From contig NW_026728906.1 of the NCBI RefSeq assembly GCF_030272615.1, positions 372,001 to 436,000 on the forward strand: a stretch of 64,000 bases of DNA, read 5' to 3'. Origin of the DNA: Cryptomeria japonica. Its lineage: Eukaryota > Streptophyta > Pinopsida > Cupressales > Cupressaceae. This document shows, in pieces, positions 23,938 through 38,843 of this stretch (positions are counted from its first letter, which is position 1; every line of letters begins with the position of its first letter). The notes below the pieces were generated by a model. That model saw only the letters and a list, made by a program, of their open reading frames with translations. It made no database searches and was not told where the DNA came from. The translations under genes and the position numbers were made by a program.

Positions 23938-24638
23938 TTCCATTACCAATATTCTTATGTTTTGTTTGAAATAGGGAGAGAAGGAGAGAGGGAGATATAG
24001 GGATATAAAGAGAGAGATAGAGGAGGAAGAGTGAGGGAAAGATAAAGGAGTGAGGAGATAGAGTTAGGCGATAAATATAGAGAGGAAGATAGAGATCGAG
24101 ATTGATATAGATATGGAGAAGAATAGGGATATGGATATGAGAGGAAGAGATAAAGAGAGAGGAGAGAGAAATAGATAGAGATAGAAGAGATAAATATATA
24201 GAGAGGGGGAGAGAGAATGAGCGAGGGATAACTTTGAATCAATTGTGCATTCATTAATACAAACCAAACATAAGTGAAAGAAAACCTTTCAATCAAAAGA
24301 TAATTGAACTCCATTACCAATAGGCTCATGTTATGTTTGCAATAGTGAGAGGGGAGAGATGAATAGATAAAGAGAGCGAGACATGTCTGGAGATAGGGTG
24401 ACAGAGGAAGAGAGAGCTAGAGATGGGAATGAAGAGAGGGAGGTGGCAAAGAAATAGATGGTTAAAGAGAGTGAGACGTGCCTAGATAGAGTGAGAGAGG
24501 ATGAAAAGGACAAATAAAGAGAGATATAGTTGTAGAGGGATAAGGAGAAATTAAGATAAAGATTAGGAGATAGAAACGGATAGAAAAGAAGAGATACAAA
24601 GATACAAAAGGGGAGAGAGAGAGAGAGGGAGGGAGGGA
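23938..24638. repeat. Duplicated purine-rich GA tracts (unit 2)
   Basis: Same structure, with G instead of T at 24358 (gagaGatg), as in units 3, 4 and 5. Confidence 0.85.
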
Positions 24639-25384
24639 TATTTTTGGGCCAATTTGTAATTCAAACTCGTTAATGAAGATGTTAACATAGGTTGACACCT
24701 AGTATGGTGGTTATACCTTTTGTAAATCTTTGAACCAATAGTAATAGTATTAACATAGTATTGAATTATTTGTAATTGCCATGTATAACCTCATTTTGTG
24801 TGTTTTGTCACGTATGCACTATCCTTTAGTGCATTATCCACTTATACTTCTCAGTACATAATACATCTGAGGAATTTTGTAGATAGAGTGGCAAGGGAAG
24901 AAGTTACATAGAAGTTGTATACTTCAACACTTCTCTTGTTTGTATTTATTTCTCACATTTGGGAGTCTTAAATTACACACTATAATTATTTTCTCGATAT
25001 CCATACTTGCCTTGCTTTAGCTTTACAAACAACCTTATGACCACACATAATAAGGTCAAGTCATCCTAAAGCCCATACAACCTTGCATCCCTCTAATGAC
25101 ATGTGTGGTTAATAATCACATTCTAAACTGAATTAACAATAGCTTCGATTTTATGTCCAACGACCATTAAGTTTAATTTAATCTAAATTGTTCTATTGAT
25201 CTAGATTCTCCTTTAAATAAGAATAATATTTAAGAAGTCATAAACATATAATTTAATATTAAATTTTTTAAATACATAATTAATTATTTTAATATTATAA
25301 ACTTTTAAAAGCAATAAATATTAATAGATAAAAATTTCAAAATAAATTAAAACAAATTATTTTTAAAATTCAAAATATAATTTA

Positions 25385-26172
25385 AAAATAATAATATATA
25401 GAACTTTTTACATTTTTAAAAATACTAAAAAATCGAACTATTTCAACAATGAGGTTTAGACCAACCATGCACTACAATTTGCAATCAACAAATAACAAAT
25501 GGTATGAGCACTAAGTAATTCATCATATATCTTCGCATTTCTCCATCATAATCAGTAAAATTCAATTAACTTTGAGAAGTAACAAGAACCCATGCAAAAT
25601 GTAGAAAGACAGCACAAACATCCACCATATCTTCAACAAAACTTATGTATTAATTTCAACGAGTCTTGGAAACAATCTCTAGCTTCCTCCTCCTACTCTA
25701 CTTTCTAACAGTTCTGCTCTACTCTATTATCCACCTATTAACCTTTAAAAATGAGAAGGCAAACCTTATATAGAAGTCTTGATACAAATGAATGTCCGAG
25801 ATTGATTTGAATTTAATGGCCGAGATTTAACCATGAAACCCTAATTAGGGCTAGTTATAACAACAACCACTTTAACCAATGAGAAAACTACAACACTTTG
25901 GGCACATGTCCCTCTTTGAATGTGGATCAATGAGAAATGAGATTAGGTACATTGAATAATATTTGATGTAATGCCATATGTCACTTGCTCCTCCTTTGAT
26001 GAGTTAGGTTCAATACACCTACAAGAACTGACTTGGCATCACTGAATTGGTCTATGATGATCAAGCACCACCTTAGCTTGCATGTCTCCCTAGCAATATG
26101 TCGACACTCAACATCATCCAATTGCTTGATGTGATGGTTCATATTCTCAAATTGCATCCTCTTGAAAATCAA
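25385..26172 (-). repeat. LTR-like retroelement remnant (unit 3)
   Basis: Same as 1-788, with G in caacGagtc near 25661. Confidence 0.35.
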
Positions 26173-27615
26173 GTTTCTAGCTTTGATTAACTCTTCTAAA
26201 ACTATTTATAACATGTAATTTTTTTCATATCAGTTATCTTTTTCTTGAATAATATTTTAGGAGATTGACAAAATACCTAGGTTTACATTTATTATACTTT
26301 TAGTATTGTTATCTATTCTTTCATTGTGGTAGATGTAAAATGTTTCTATCATAATTTTGTGGGATACATATATGACTAATCCATTACAATACAAGGAACA
26401 TTTTGGAGCACCAACAACAACTACGTATTTAGACTTTGTTAGTGTATCTGAATGTTCCTTCTAGATAAATTTTAGAGTTGATATTAGCTTGTTAGGATGT
26501 TGGTTTCTTGGGATTCTATGCCTGTGTGTGATGACATTTCATTATATTAATTAAAATATTTCTAATTGATAGAGTTTCTATTTTATTTATGATTTTAATA
26601 TACATATTTATATAATTTATAAAAAACTTTTCAATAAAATATTTAATATATTTATAAAAATCTTTATCATAATAATGTATATTTAATTCAAATAAAAATT
26701 TCTATCTTAATTTGTTTTAAATTTAATGAAAAATAAATAAATAAGTATAAATTATTTTGTAATTTATGAAATAGGCTCATGACAATAACTGCATAGTTAC
26801 TCTCTAGTTGGTATGATGTCAAAAAAATTAGATGCACGTAACATCATTTGGCTACCAGTTGGAGGAATTGTTGAAGAGATTGTATGGTTAATTAGTAACT
26901 TATATTTCATAAGTTTTATTTTTCAAAAAGCTTTGAATGAAACCTACACTAGATGTGTGTGCATGTAACCACCCAGATGATGGAACTTTACTACATTTTG
27001 TGTAGTATAATTCACGAAATGATACTTCATCATTAAAATATGTGAACAATTTTTAAAATAACCAAATTGGAAAGAGCATAAACAATACGGGGGCAAAAAG
27101 AACACAAAATATGCACTAGGAACTATTATTGTCTTCCTCCATAAAAGCCTCCACAAAAAAGTGCTTGTAATAGGAATAAATCTCTGGAAGCAATTATTCT
27201 CATCCAAAATTCATGTAACAAAGATTCATAGTTGACAAAGGATCTTTTCATCAGCAATGGAACAAGGGACACTATAGCCTAAAAAGGCAAACGTGACTAC
27301 CAAAATAAAGTAAAACTAGATGAGGCCATGAGGCAAAACAAAATCTCCACATGCCCTCTAATGCTAGATAACTGGTCTAAGTGGTGCAAAACATGACCTT
27401 GAAGAACTCAAGTAACGGTAAAAAAAGGTTAAAAATTAGACCAAGAAGGAGTCTTGCGGCCTTGTAAATAGCCAAAATGACATTCATGCAAGGAAAAATT
27501 AATAGAGAAAGACAAAACAGTTTTATTCAAATTGTTCAAAATTCATGCAAAAATAGATAAGCAACATATGCAACTCTAAGATTGACCAAAAATTGATTTG
27601 ATTTGACAATATTTA

Positions 27616-28819
27616 TGTTAACAACAGCCAAGAGGGAAGAATGAGAGGGGGGTGAATCAGTCTTCACCGGAATAACAAACTTTACCGCAAAACACAGATT
27701 TGATAAACTGCAGTAATAAGACAGATAAGAAAATTAATAGCACAACACACAACACTAAGATTTTGATGCGCAAAACCCAGTTAAGCGAAAAACCATGGTG
27801 GGAACCTACCCACAGTAAGATGATACTCTACAATAGTATGTGAAAATATTACAATGAGGAATGCACATGCATTCAGGCACACTGCCTAGAGCTCACTGCT
27901 CAAATAATATTTGCTCGGAAGGCTACAACCCTTAGGGAAGTCTCACTGACTCGCAATAAGATTTGGACTACAATTCGAAAGAAATGAACGGAAAGAATAG
28001 CATCTCCAAATAGAATCTCACCACAAACTCAACATCGAAGGATACATCACATGTTCGCACACAAACCTCTCTCTGATAATGAAGACACAACATCAAACAA
28101 CCAAATTACATGACTATATCACCTATATATATAATTTATCAACCTTGATAACAAGGTCGGCTAAACCCTCGACCCTCAATTAAAAAATTACATCACACGA
28201 TACAAACACTGACCACCAGACCAATATAGTGGTTTACATAGCATAGCATGGTTCTAGGTCAAATTCCCAAACACATAACTCCACCGAAAATCACGCAAAG
28301 ATCAATCGCAACACGCTACACCACCAGAAATGGTGCATAACACACAAATCATCACTGGTTGATAGAAACCACCAAAAACTCACACAACGATAAATACAGA
28401 TTGCCAAAACAAATAGGACATAATTAAAAAAAATACCAGCAAGCACATTAGAATCATCCACAATAGCTGCACCAACACTACTTTTCAAATCTTCATCGGT
28501 CAACGTCTGAAAGCTAAAGAACACAACCAATCAACAACGGCCAGGAAGAAAGATAACTTGCGGAGAACCAAATCATGATTCAACTGAAATTAAGATACAC
28601 AAGACCTTCCCAAGAAATATCCCAAAATCTCAGCACCAGATCTGATCACACCAAAATATACCAGAGGATATACCGAACTCTGCGAAACAGTGATCAACAA
28701 AGCATCGCTACAAACCGGATCAGAAAATCTTCCCAATCTGCAATCACCAGAGAAAATCATAGGAATATGTTGACATCAATGACCACAACATATCCTAGCA
28801 TGACCAACAATATCCAACA
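27616..28819 (-). mobile_element. Solo LTR (unit 3)
   Basis: Same 1204-bp element, with intact TGTT/AACA ends and flanking ATTTA. Confidence 0.8.
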
Positions 28820-31800
28820 ATTTATGCCAAAACAACCACTTTATATCACTAGTTCAAATCAAATATCTATGCCAAAAGATCAGCCTATGCAAATTTTACC
28901 ACACCAGAAAGTGCCAAAAAGCCAGCACACAAGGATCGGCTTTTTAATAAAATATCCCAAACCTTTACACATGCAGATTGACCATAGTAAAATAATTGAT
29001 CGTCTTATTAAAATTGAAGACAAATCATCTTTTAGCTAATTAAGCGCTTCCACTATCCACACAATAATGTGTTCCTAAAAAATCGCCCTACAGTAGAGCT
29101 TCAAATTTGTCAACTTGGTCTCCATGATCAACAATTTAATAAAAAATATATATAATTTAAAATACACTAATCAACCATGAAATAAAATCTCCTATTTTTA
29201 TTTTATTATTTATACGATGAATTTTATAAACTTCAATTCATCGGGATTTTTAAAATCACAGTAGAAACACCTTCGGATTATCATGTCCTCACAAGAACAC
29301 AAAAATATTATGGCACAAATCCACATTCCTTTCAGATGCTCAACCTCAATCAAAACCTCTATAAATCTGCAGTCATAATTAAAATAAATTACAAACATGT
29401 GAGTACCAAAAAACTAGTGGAGCTCAAAAAAAGAAAATGCACAGATTGAGATGAATGATAAGCTCTTAATATCTTTGATCAACTTAGGGGTGATTAAAAA
29501 TACATATCTAATACAGTTCCACCTATAATATCAGATGCTATCTAGAATCATGTAATGTTTCATGGATAAGATTAACATAACCAGGCATTATTCTAACAAC
29601 TAACCATCTAGCAAACTTACATAGAAGAATATTCTAGTTAGAATATCATACACTAACAACACATAGCTTGAAAAATTGGCGTAGGCTATTTTGGGTTCAT
29701 GGAGGTGCGAGCAAACGTTAATCTATAGTAAGTGAAATTGCTCAAACCCACAAAAAGGTCATTTGGAGCTCGTCGATTTTGCACAAGTCACGAGTTTTCT
29801 CTTGCACAAGTGTTTATCCTTTTGTAGACTACGGTCTTCTTCAGCATGGTTTTCTATGTGGTTTTCTTCTATTTTTTTGTGTGTGCCTGGTTTATTCGTG
29901 TGTGTACCTAATGTTCAGATTGCTTTGGAAAACCAGGTTATTTCCCCTGTTGGTGAACTTTTAACTAGCACATTTTTCAAGGACTAGTGCACCCAACACC
30001 CCTATTTTGCTAAAATAGGCTCAACTGTTGAGAGATGAAAGTGGACCTTGTAATTTGCATGAATCTAATTTGTTTTGTTGTCCCATCACAACAAAATGTT
30101 TCGAAAAGGTGTGAACTTCATATAAACACAACTCCCTTTCCCATTCTAGGAATCAATGTACTCAATATAGAAAACCAAAAAACCTAGTCAATCAAGCATT
30201 CAGGGAGCGAAACGATAAAGAAGTCCCAATTTGATTATTCAATCATTGAAATATATGCTATAGCAATTATGATCAAGTGTATTATGTAATTCGTACCTAA
30301 GATAAGGTGTCATCATTTCACCATTTATCATTTGCTTAGCCTCTTTTCTTGTGGGGGCATGCATCCTATCTCATCATTATCATTGTTGAAGAGAGAACAC
30401 TAATACGCGGTTTGGATAAGGTAATCCCTTATATGAAATAACCATTTCTCCCAATTTTCTCTATCTACAGGTCCAAATCCGATAACAAGAAAGTTAAAGA
30501 AAAGTAGACCAGACATTAGCAGGCATCACAAAACATTGATTGAACGAAAACCCTAAGAACAGGGCACCCAGCAGTCATTGACCCATATTTTTAAGAGGCA
30601 AGTGATCAAATATTGTCGATTTCATTTTCGATCATCTCTCAATTTTCCCTCAACTTTAGACACGGATCTCCAACGTTTCTCTCTAGTACAATTAGCTTCA
30701 TATTACAGTCCCAATTTCCTCTCTATGTCTCCATCTCAGATATGTCTTACTCTTTCTATATTTCATCTTGTATCTACTACATTCTATAAAACTTAGTCAT
30801 TTTACCATTGTTAGACTAGTTCATCTATAGACACTTCACTGTCTCCATCTCATGCAACAAAAGGAACAGGAACCTAATTTCGTATCCCTTCCTTAAAGAC
30901 AACAACTAGTCCTATTCTTATTACTAATTATGTTGTGTCAACTAAGATCTTCTAGCTTACATTGGTCAATCGTAGGATCTTGTTTCCTCCATTTCAAGGT
31001 TTACATTGATTTATGAGATGGTATGATTATATATGCTACATAAACCAACATTTTTTAAGGTATGATCCCATATTGTATTGGTATAAAATTGGTGGTACTG
31101 AAACCAACATTGATATAGAAAAAAATAGACATTTTTATTTCTAACGTGTTTCCATCTACATCTTTCACTTGTCTTGCAATTGTGTACATTCTCATGTAAA
31201 TACCAACGATGTTATACTCGCGCCCTTTTATGCTTCATACCATAATGTGACTCCTCTAATTCCATAAGACCAGGAGTGCGCAAGGAGTGTAATGCTTCGT
31301 GTGGTTCATGTAACTAAACTCGGCTTCTATTTGTAGATATGAGCAAAGGTTGTGTTTTTATCACTTAAAATGTGCTTTATATGTTTTCTTAAATGCTCAC
31401 ATATACATACTGGTGGCATAAAATGAAAGTAAGCGTGTAGGACTCAATAGAATATAAAATAGTGACTAGTGATTTAGAACTTTCCTTGGTGTAACCCAAT
31501 AAAAAATATTGAAAAGAATGGAGTTGTACCCTCATCTCTAGTATCAATTAAATGCAAGATTCACAAGCCAACTTCTCAATTTGAGTCTTAAATACAAAGT
31601 GGACATTACCTAGCACTTATGTAATTTCGTACAATATTGTATTCTTGTGGAAAGAGCTTGCTTAACAATATGCTCGAGTTCTACGCTCATTGACTAATTC
31701 TCTCCAATGACAAAACTTATGTTTCCATGAGTTGAAATCTAGAATCTCCATTTCCAAGTGTTGCACCATCTTATTACTCGACGTTTTTCTTCATCCAAAT

Positions 31801-32814
31801 CTATTGATTGATATCTTCATTATTTTATAGTCTCTCTTTTCAATGTCTTCCCCCAAGCTAAACTATGCAACCAAATAGCGTTCACTTCCTTGTCAACCTC
31901 AATCAAAACCTAGAATAAAAAACATGCACCTAGCTATCAAATATGGAATAAAATACATGCACTTGTCTAAAACAAATTAGCACTTCCCTAAATAAATCAT
32001 GTAGAAAACTTTCTCCAATACCAACCGATCGATAATCAAATCGAATATTCCATTCTAATCTCACCATCGCTGATTTTTGTTCTCTTCACTTATGTGCCGA
32101 TCCAATGCACTATGCTACTGATGTGAACATTCAGAAAGCCAAAATTGGTATCTTCTACATCTACACCTTCCACTTGTCTTGAAATTTTGTATGTGGTCAA
32201 ATTTTGTGCCTACAATGTTATACATAATATTTCGCACCCCTTTGTGATTTATAACAATATGTCACCCCTGTAATACCACAAGACTATTTAATAAAGAGTA
32301 TGTTGATTGAATAAGATTTATGTATTTGAAATATGCTTCTTTTTTGTTGTGAGCATGTACTATGTTTTTCATCAACTCAAGACATTATTGTTGCAGTTTC
32401 TTAAGAATTTGAGTATCTGCAGTAGTTGCATAGAATGAAAATGAGCAAGCTTCAAAGACATAGGTTATATAGACATCGAAGGCATGAAAGAAGAGGTCGT
32501 GAAGCTTTAGAATGAACTGATGTATGAAGCTCTATTTTATTAGATCATTTATAAATGCATGGGAAAAGTAGAAGATTATGATATTTGCAGATCTCACTGA
32601 TAATGTATGAGTTATATCTATTATCTTATTCTTGATGGAAATGCGATTGCCAATTTCTCAATATGACGACACTTTTATCTTCTTCGTATCAATCAACAAA
32701 TACCTTGAGATATTGGAAATTATATTCAAAATGCGCTTACAACTTACCTTAAAATGTGTTACAGCAAAGTGAAATTTTAATGTTGTCATCAAAGGGACAA
32801 AACGACATCAATAT

Positions 32815-33034
32815 TTAATTTTCAATCTTTGGAATATGATGAGGACATACTGATGTCCAAAACAGATGCTATGAATGGCACAAGAGGACGCCAATAACCC
32901 TAAAATGATAGTTTTATTCAACGGTTAATTTTCAATCTTTGGAATATGATGAGGACATGCTGATGTCCAAAACAGATGCTATGAATGGCACAAGAGGACG
33001 CCAATAACCCTAAAATGATAGTTTTATTCAACGG
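32815..33034 (-). repeat. Two 110-bp direct repeats in the GLP 3' region (unit 3)
   Basis: Same structure as in unit 2, with T at the site that is C in units 1 and 4. Confidence 0.9.
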
Positions 33035-33091
33035 TGAGAAAAAAGAATTGGGAAAGACGGTCTTCATTGGGAGACCTCTTGTTTGTTTTGT

Positions 33092-33852
33092 TTAGTATGC
33101 GAATTTCTTTTGAATGTAATTCACCAGTTCCTGGGTGATGCGGAAGGCCTTGCTCAAAACGGAATCGGGGAGAGGGGGATTCGCCGCAAACAGAGAATTG
33201 GCGATTGTCTGAACTCCGGGAAACTGGCTGCTCAATCCAGCTATGGCCACTGCATTTTCATGCCCCACATTCTGCTGGAAATGAACAAGTGCCTTTGGAA
33301 ACACAAACACATCTCCCTTCTCCAAAGTTTTGCTGAAAAATTTGTTGCTGGTGTCAATGAAACCCACAAGAAGCTGGCCTTCCAGTAAAACAAGAACTTC
33401 GGTGCCTCTTGGGTGTGTGTGAGGAGGATTTATTCCACCCACTGCGTAGTCGATGCGGACCAACGATATTCCAAACGTATTGAGGCCTGGTATCTGTTTA
33501 ACGTTCGCCATCGTTACGTTGGAGCCCACATCATTGTCGGTGTTCCCTGCCTGCCCAAGTCCCCGGAAGAAGAAATCGTTTGCTGAAACTTGCATTGGGT
33601 CTTTGCAAACGAACCCGTTCACCAAAACTGTTTAAAACAAGATCAAATCAATCTGTCTGTTAGTAACTCGACTCGTCTAATAAGCAAATCATTATCATTG
33701 TTTATGTATAAATATTCTCACTCACCGTTGCTTTCCTCATCTGCAACGCAGAAATCTTGCAAGGGATCCGGATCCCCTGCCATGACCCTGTCGCTGTAAC
33801 AGCATATCAACAGAAAAAGTCCCAACGTGAAGTAAATCATCCGGTTAGCCAT
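33092..33852 (-). CDS. Germin-like protein, copy 3 (two exons)
   Basis: Exon 1 is 33852-33726, the intron 33725-33628 and exon 2 33627-33092. It encodes the Gly117 form, identical in protein to copies 2 and 4. No break in frame and no splice-site change was seen. The TATA box is at 33915-33924. Confidence 0.95.
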
Positions 33853-33914
33853 TGTAATAGAAACGCAGACACAAGAGATCAGGATATGAATGTCTATTAC
33901 AAACCCATTACACG

Positions 33915-33924
33915 CTTTATATAG
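33915..33924 (-). promoter_or_regulatory. TATA box of GLP copy 3
   Basis: Same CTATATAAAG element, 62 nt before the ATG at 33852. Confidence 0.7.
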
Positions 33925-36629
33925 CCCAAACCATAACTCTCCGCAAAGACTAATTCATCTTGACTCCGTATATTTCACGGATCCTTCCAGAGTTGTTGCT
34001 CTTTTCCTTACGTCACACTAAGTCTTACTGCATGTGGTTGTCTCGCCTGCTACCGCAGATGTATTCTCACCATCCTTTCATTAACGTTGAAATTTTCTAT
34101 CTTCTCCCTGCCCTGCTGCGTATGCCTATCTCAAGATCAACTTACCTCCTGCCTTACACGTATTCTCGCCATCGCCATCATTTTAGTAATGTGGAATTGT
34201 TTAGACTTAATTGGAACGGTGGGCTTCTTCAAAGGAAACAATATATAAATCTTTCTCCACCGTGGGAGAATCGGTATGAGAGGAAAGTTTCTTTCTTGGA
34301 GTTGGATATTGGCCTAAAGACTGTCCATGCTTTGTACCCTTTTTCAATGAGATTTTTATCTCTCGTCATTTAAATTAATTTATGTTACTCAATGTTTATT
34401 TCTCAGATTGTCTATGTTCTAGGACAGAAAAACATTGCTCAAAATAACTTATGTTCATTTACTTTACATTGAATGCGTTGATTAGAATATCTATTTCACA
34501 TCCATCTACAATTTTGAAGTCAAGTAGGTGTATTACTTTTCTTTAGCAGTTTTGGAGACCTAAATTATAGGTTTAAGACAACATATGCAAACATAAGAAC
34601 CAATTTATGGAGGATAAATGTATAAGAAGATAGATTTTGGAGAGGTATTCTACAAGAAAAAAAACTTTTTGGTGGTGTTGAGAATCCCATCTTGGAAGAG
34701 ACCATGTTGTCCAAGGGATCTAGTATTTAGAATTATTTAAGATCGTTTTATTTTTCCAAACCCTAGAGGGTAGATGGGTAGCGGAAATAGAATCCGGTTT
34801 TGACATTACAATTCACTAGAATCCATCACCTCTATAAGATATAACCTTATTAAGACGTTGATGTCTGATTTTCAGAATGTCATGGGTGAGTAGTTTGAAT
34901 GCATCTTGAACTACCTTGGGTCAAGGTACAACAGTGACTAAAAATCGTACCGCTTCCAATACTCATAACTATAATGAATGTAAACCGCGATATTTTAGAG
35001 AAAAGAGCCTTCATTCTCAAACTGTTGATGGGTGCGAAAACATTGCTCACGTTGCGTTGAGTGCGTTGCTTAGATTGTCTCTTTCACATCCATCTACAGT
35101 TGAACTCGGCCAAAATTTAATCTTTAGGTGAGTGTGTTGTTGTAAATGAAGTGCATTGTTGTAAATGAAGTAGGTGTCTTTTCTAGCAGTTTTGGAGATC
35201 AAAATTTTACCTTTAGGTGAGTGAATTCTCTTTAATAAAGTAGGTTTACTACTTTTTCTAATGTTTGAGATCTGTCTATTTCCATTTTTCGACACCAAAA
35301 CTTTTCGTCCAGTTGACTGCATTGTCCTCTCGATTCTCCTTTTAACAAAGTACATACAGTTGATTTAGATGATTTATTTTTTATTATTTTTGTGAGATAT
35401 ATGTTTATTTAATATTTTTTTTAACTTAATGTTTTGATGAATTAGTTGTTTGGGGTAACTAAATAGGAAAATATAATATTAAAGATTATTTTTTTCCTCT
35501 TACTTCAATCAAATATATGAGAAAAGTATTTCATATTGATTAGACATTTCATTTTATTTATTTTTATTTATATTGATTGAATTTTCTTTTCTTTTATATC
35601 AAATAATATGACAATTATAAATAGTTTATAAAAAATATTCAATTTGAGAAGTAAAAAATGCGTTAAAAGTGATATATTGGGATGATTCTTGGTTGGGAAA
35701 CGTTTAGTTCCATGATCCCTTGTTTACCTATCAAGAATTATCTTTTTACTCTCTTTGGATAAGGGTGGCTAACTAATGAACTTTTTACAATTAAGAAATC
35801 AAAGTGATCAACAATCGAATATAAGGAACAAATAGAGTGAGAGGGGGAATAAAATTCTACACCTGATCGATTCATGATTATAATAAGTGGTTCATATTAT
35901 AGAAGAGCAAGTCAATAAAACAGTTTGGTCATATTTTACGCTAGTATAATCTCAGTTTTCTTGATAACTACTCGAGTACATTTTTTTTTAATATCTCTCA
36001 TAGGTTTTACCTTGTCTTTCATACCACACTCACAATCTCCAATTCCCCATTGAGTTTCCACAAATGACTAATACGAAAGGTAAATCTACATCCATGTAAG
36101 AGCATGGACACCGGGAGTGATCTAATATTGGATGCAATTAAGTGAGGAATATTTTTTGAATGAATCCCTATACTTTTGGACCCTTTAATGACATGGTTTG
36201 CATAAGTAAGAAAATGTTTATTAATGTAGAGAGCATGGTTTTAGGTACTTTTCTATGTGGAGGTGATACAAATAGGCATGGGTAGCCTATGCGGTTACAG
36301 ATGATTGTGGTTCTTCCATCAACGCTATTCTCTTTTTTATTGAATGATATGGTGTAATAGAAAAGTCAAGAATATACAACTAGCAATTGCACCTTGGTGT
36401 GCAATATGTACGCCGAATAGATGTGGAATGATTATTAAAAAAAATTGATCTATTTTTTCATATATTTGTGCAACACGTGAGATAAATTAGCAAACCATTT
36501 AGTAAATGATATTATTTATTCAACAAAGGTCTCAACATTTGAAAAAATTATAGATCCAAATCAACTATGCATCTACTTAAACGGACAAATGCAATCAAAC
36601 AAAACCCTTAAACCGGGAATATAATCGAG

Positions 36630-37330
36630 TTCCATTACCAATATTCTTATGTTTTGTTTGAAATAGGGAGAGAAGGAGAGAGGGAGATATAGGGATATAA
36701 AGAGAGAGATAGAGGAGGAAGAGTGAGGGAAAGATAAAGGAGTGAGGAGATAGAGTTAGGCGATAAATATAGAGAGGAAGATAGAGATCGAGATTGATAT
36801 AGATATGGAGAAGAATAGGGATATGGATATGAGAGGAAGAGATAAAGAGAGAGGAGAGAGAAATAGATAGAGATAGAAGAGATAAATATATAGAGAGGGG
36901 GAGAGAGAATGAGCGAGGGATAACTTTGAATCAATTGTGCATTCATTAATACAAACCAAACATAAGTGAAAGAAAACCTTTCAATCAAAAGATAATTGAA
37001 CTCCATTACCAATAGGCTCATGTTATGTTTGCAATAGTGAGAGGGGAGAGATGAATAGATAAAGAGAGCGAGACATGTCTGGAGATAGGGTGACAGAGGA
37101 AGAGAGAGCTAGAGATGGGAATGAAGAGAGGGAGGTGGCAAAGAAATAGATGGTTAAAGAGAGTGAGACGTGCCTAGATAGAGTGAGAGAGGATGAAAAG
37201 GACAAATAAAGAGAGATATAGTTGTAGAGGGATAAGGAGAAATTAAGATAAAGATTAGGAGATAGAAACGGATAGAAAAGAAGAGATACAAAGATACAAA
37301 AGGGGAGAGAGAGAGAGAGGGAGGGAGGGA
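36630..37330. repeat. Duplicated purine-rich GA tracts (unit 3)
   Basis: Same structure and length as in unit 2. Confidence 0.85.
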
Positions 37331-38076
37331 TATTTTTGGGCCAATTTGTAATTCAAACTCGTTAATGAAGATGTTAACATAGGTTGACACCTAGTATGGT
37401 GGTTATACCTTTTGTAAATCTTTGAACCAATAGTAATAGTATTAACATAGTATTGAATTATTTGTAATTGCCATGTATAACCTCATTTTGTGTGTTTTGT
37501 CACGTATGCACTATCCTTTAGTGCATTATCCACTTATACTTCTCAGTACATAATACATCTGAGGAATTTTGTAGATAGAGTGGCAAGGGAAGAAGTTACA
37601 TAGAAGTTGTATACTTCAACACTTCTCTTGTTTGTATTTATTTCTCACATTTGGGAGTCTTAAATTACACACTATAATTATTTTCTCGATATCCATACTT
37701 GCCTTGCTTTAGCTTTACAAACAACCTTATGACCACACATAATAAGGTCAAGTCATCCTAAAGCCCATACAACCTTGCATCCCTCTAATGACATGTGTGG
37801 TTAATAATCACATTCTAAACTGAATTAACAATAGCTTCGATTTTATGTCCAACGACCATTAAGTTTAATTTAATCTAAATTGTTCTATTGATCTAGATTC
37901 TCCTTTAAATAAGAATAATATTTAAGAAGTCATAAACATATAATTTAATATTAAATTTTTTAAATACATAATTAATTATTTTAATATTATAAACTTTTAA
38001 AAGCAATAAATATTAATAGATAAAAATTTCAAAATAAATTAAAACAAATTATTTTTAAAATTCAAAATATAATTTA

Positions 38077-38843
38077 AAAATAATAATATATAGAACTTTT
38101 TACATTTTTAAAAATACTAAAAAATCGAACTATTTCAACAATGAGGTTTAGACCAACCATGCACTACAATTTGCAATCAACAAATAACAAATGGTATGAG
38201 CACTAAGTAATTCATCATATATCTTCGCATTTCTCCATCATAATCAGTAAAATTCAATTAACTTTGAGAAGTAACAAGAACCCATGCAAAATGTAGAAAG
38301 ACAGCACAAACATCCACCATATCTTCAACAAAACTTATGTATTAATTTCAACGAGTCTTGGAAACAATCTACTTTCTAACAGTTCTGCTCTACTCTATTA
38401 TCCACCTATTAACCTTTAAAAATGAGAAGGCAAACCTTATATAGAAGTCTTGATACAAATGAATGTCCGAGATTGATTTGAATTTAATGGCCGAGATTAA
38501 CCATGAAACCCTAATTAGGGCTAGTTATAACAACAACCACTTTAACCAATGAGAAAACTACAACACTTTGGGCACATGTCCCTCTTTTGAATGTGGATCA
38601 ATGAGAAATGAGATTAGGTACATTGAATAATATTTGATGTAATGCCATATGTCACTTGCTCCTCCTTTGATGAGTTAGGTTCACTACACCTACAAGAACT
38701 GACTTGGCATCACTGAATTGGTCTATGATGATCAAGCACCACCTTAGCTTGCATGTCTCCCTAGCAATATGTCGACACTCAACATCATCCAATTGCTTGA
38801 TGTGATGGTTCATATTCTCAAATTGCATCCTCTTGAAAATCAA
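38077..38843 (-). repeat. LTR-like retroelement remnant (unit 4, 21-bp deletion)
   Basis: Same element, missing 21 bp of a CT-rich stretch near 38370 and carrying single-base indels. A substitution near 38685 changes Leu to Val in the short minus-strand frame 38843-38652. Confidence 0.35.

Larger units (their letters stand above)
12693..25384. repeat. Tandem array unit 2 (12,692 bp)
   Basis: Same length as unit 1 and the same content at offset +12,692. Distinguishing bases: T at 14273 (G in all other units), G at 14959, T at 20129, C at 20713 (Gly117 in the GLP), G at 24358. No private indel was noticed. Confidence 0.98.
25385..38076. repeat. Tandem array unit 3 (12,692 bp)
   Basis: Offset +25,384 from unit 1. 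It shares with unit 4 a G in the motif caacGagtc near 25661 (A in units 1, 2, 5 and 6). Otherwise it matches unit 2 at the variable sites except for the unit-2-private T. Its GLP copy encodes Gly117. Confidence 0.98.
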
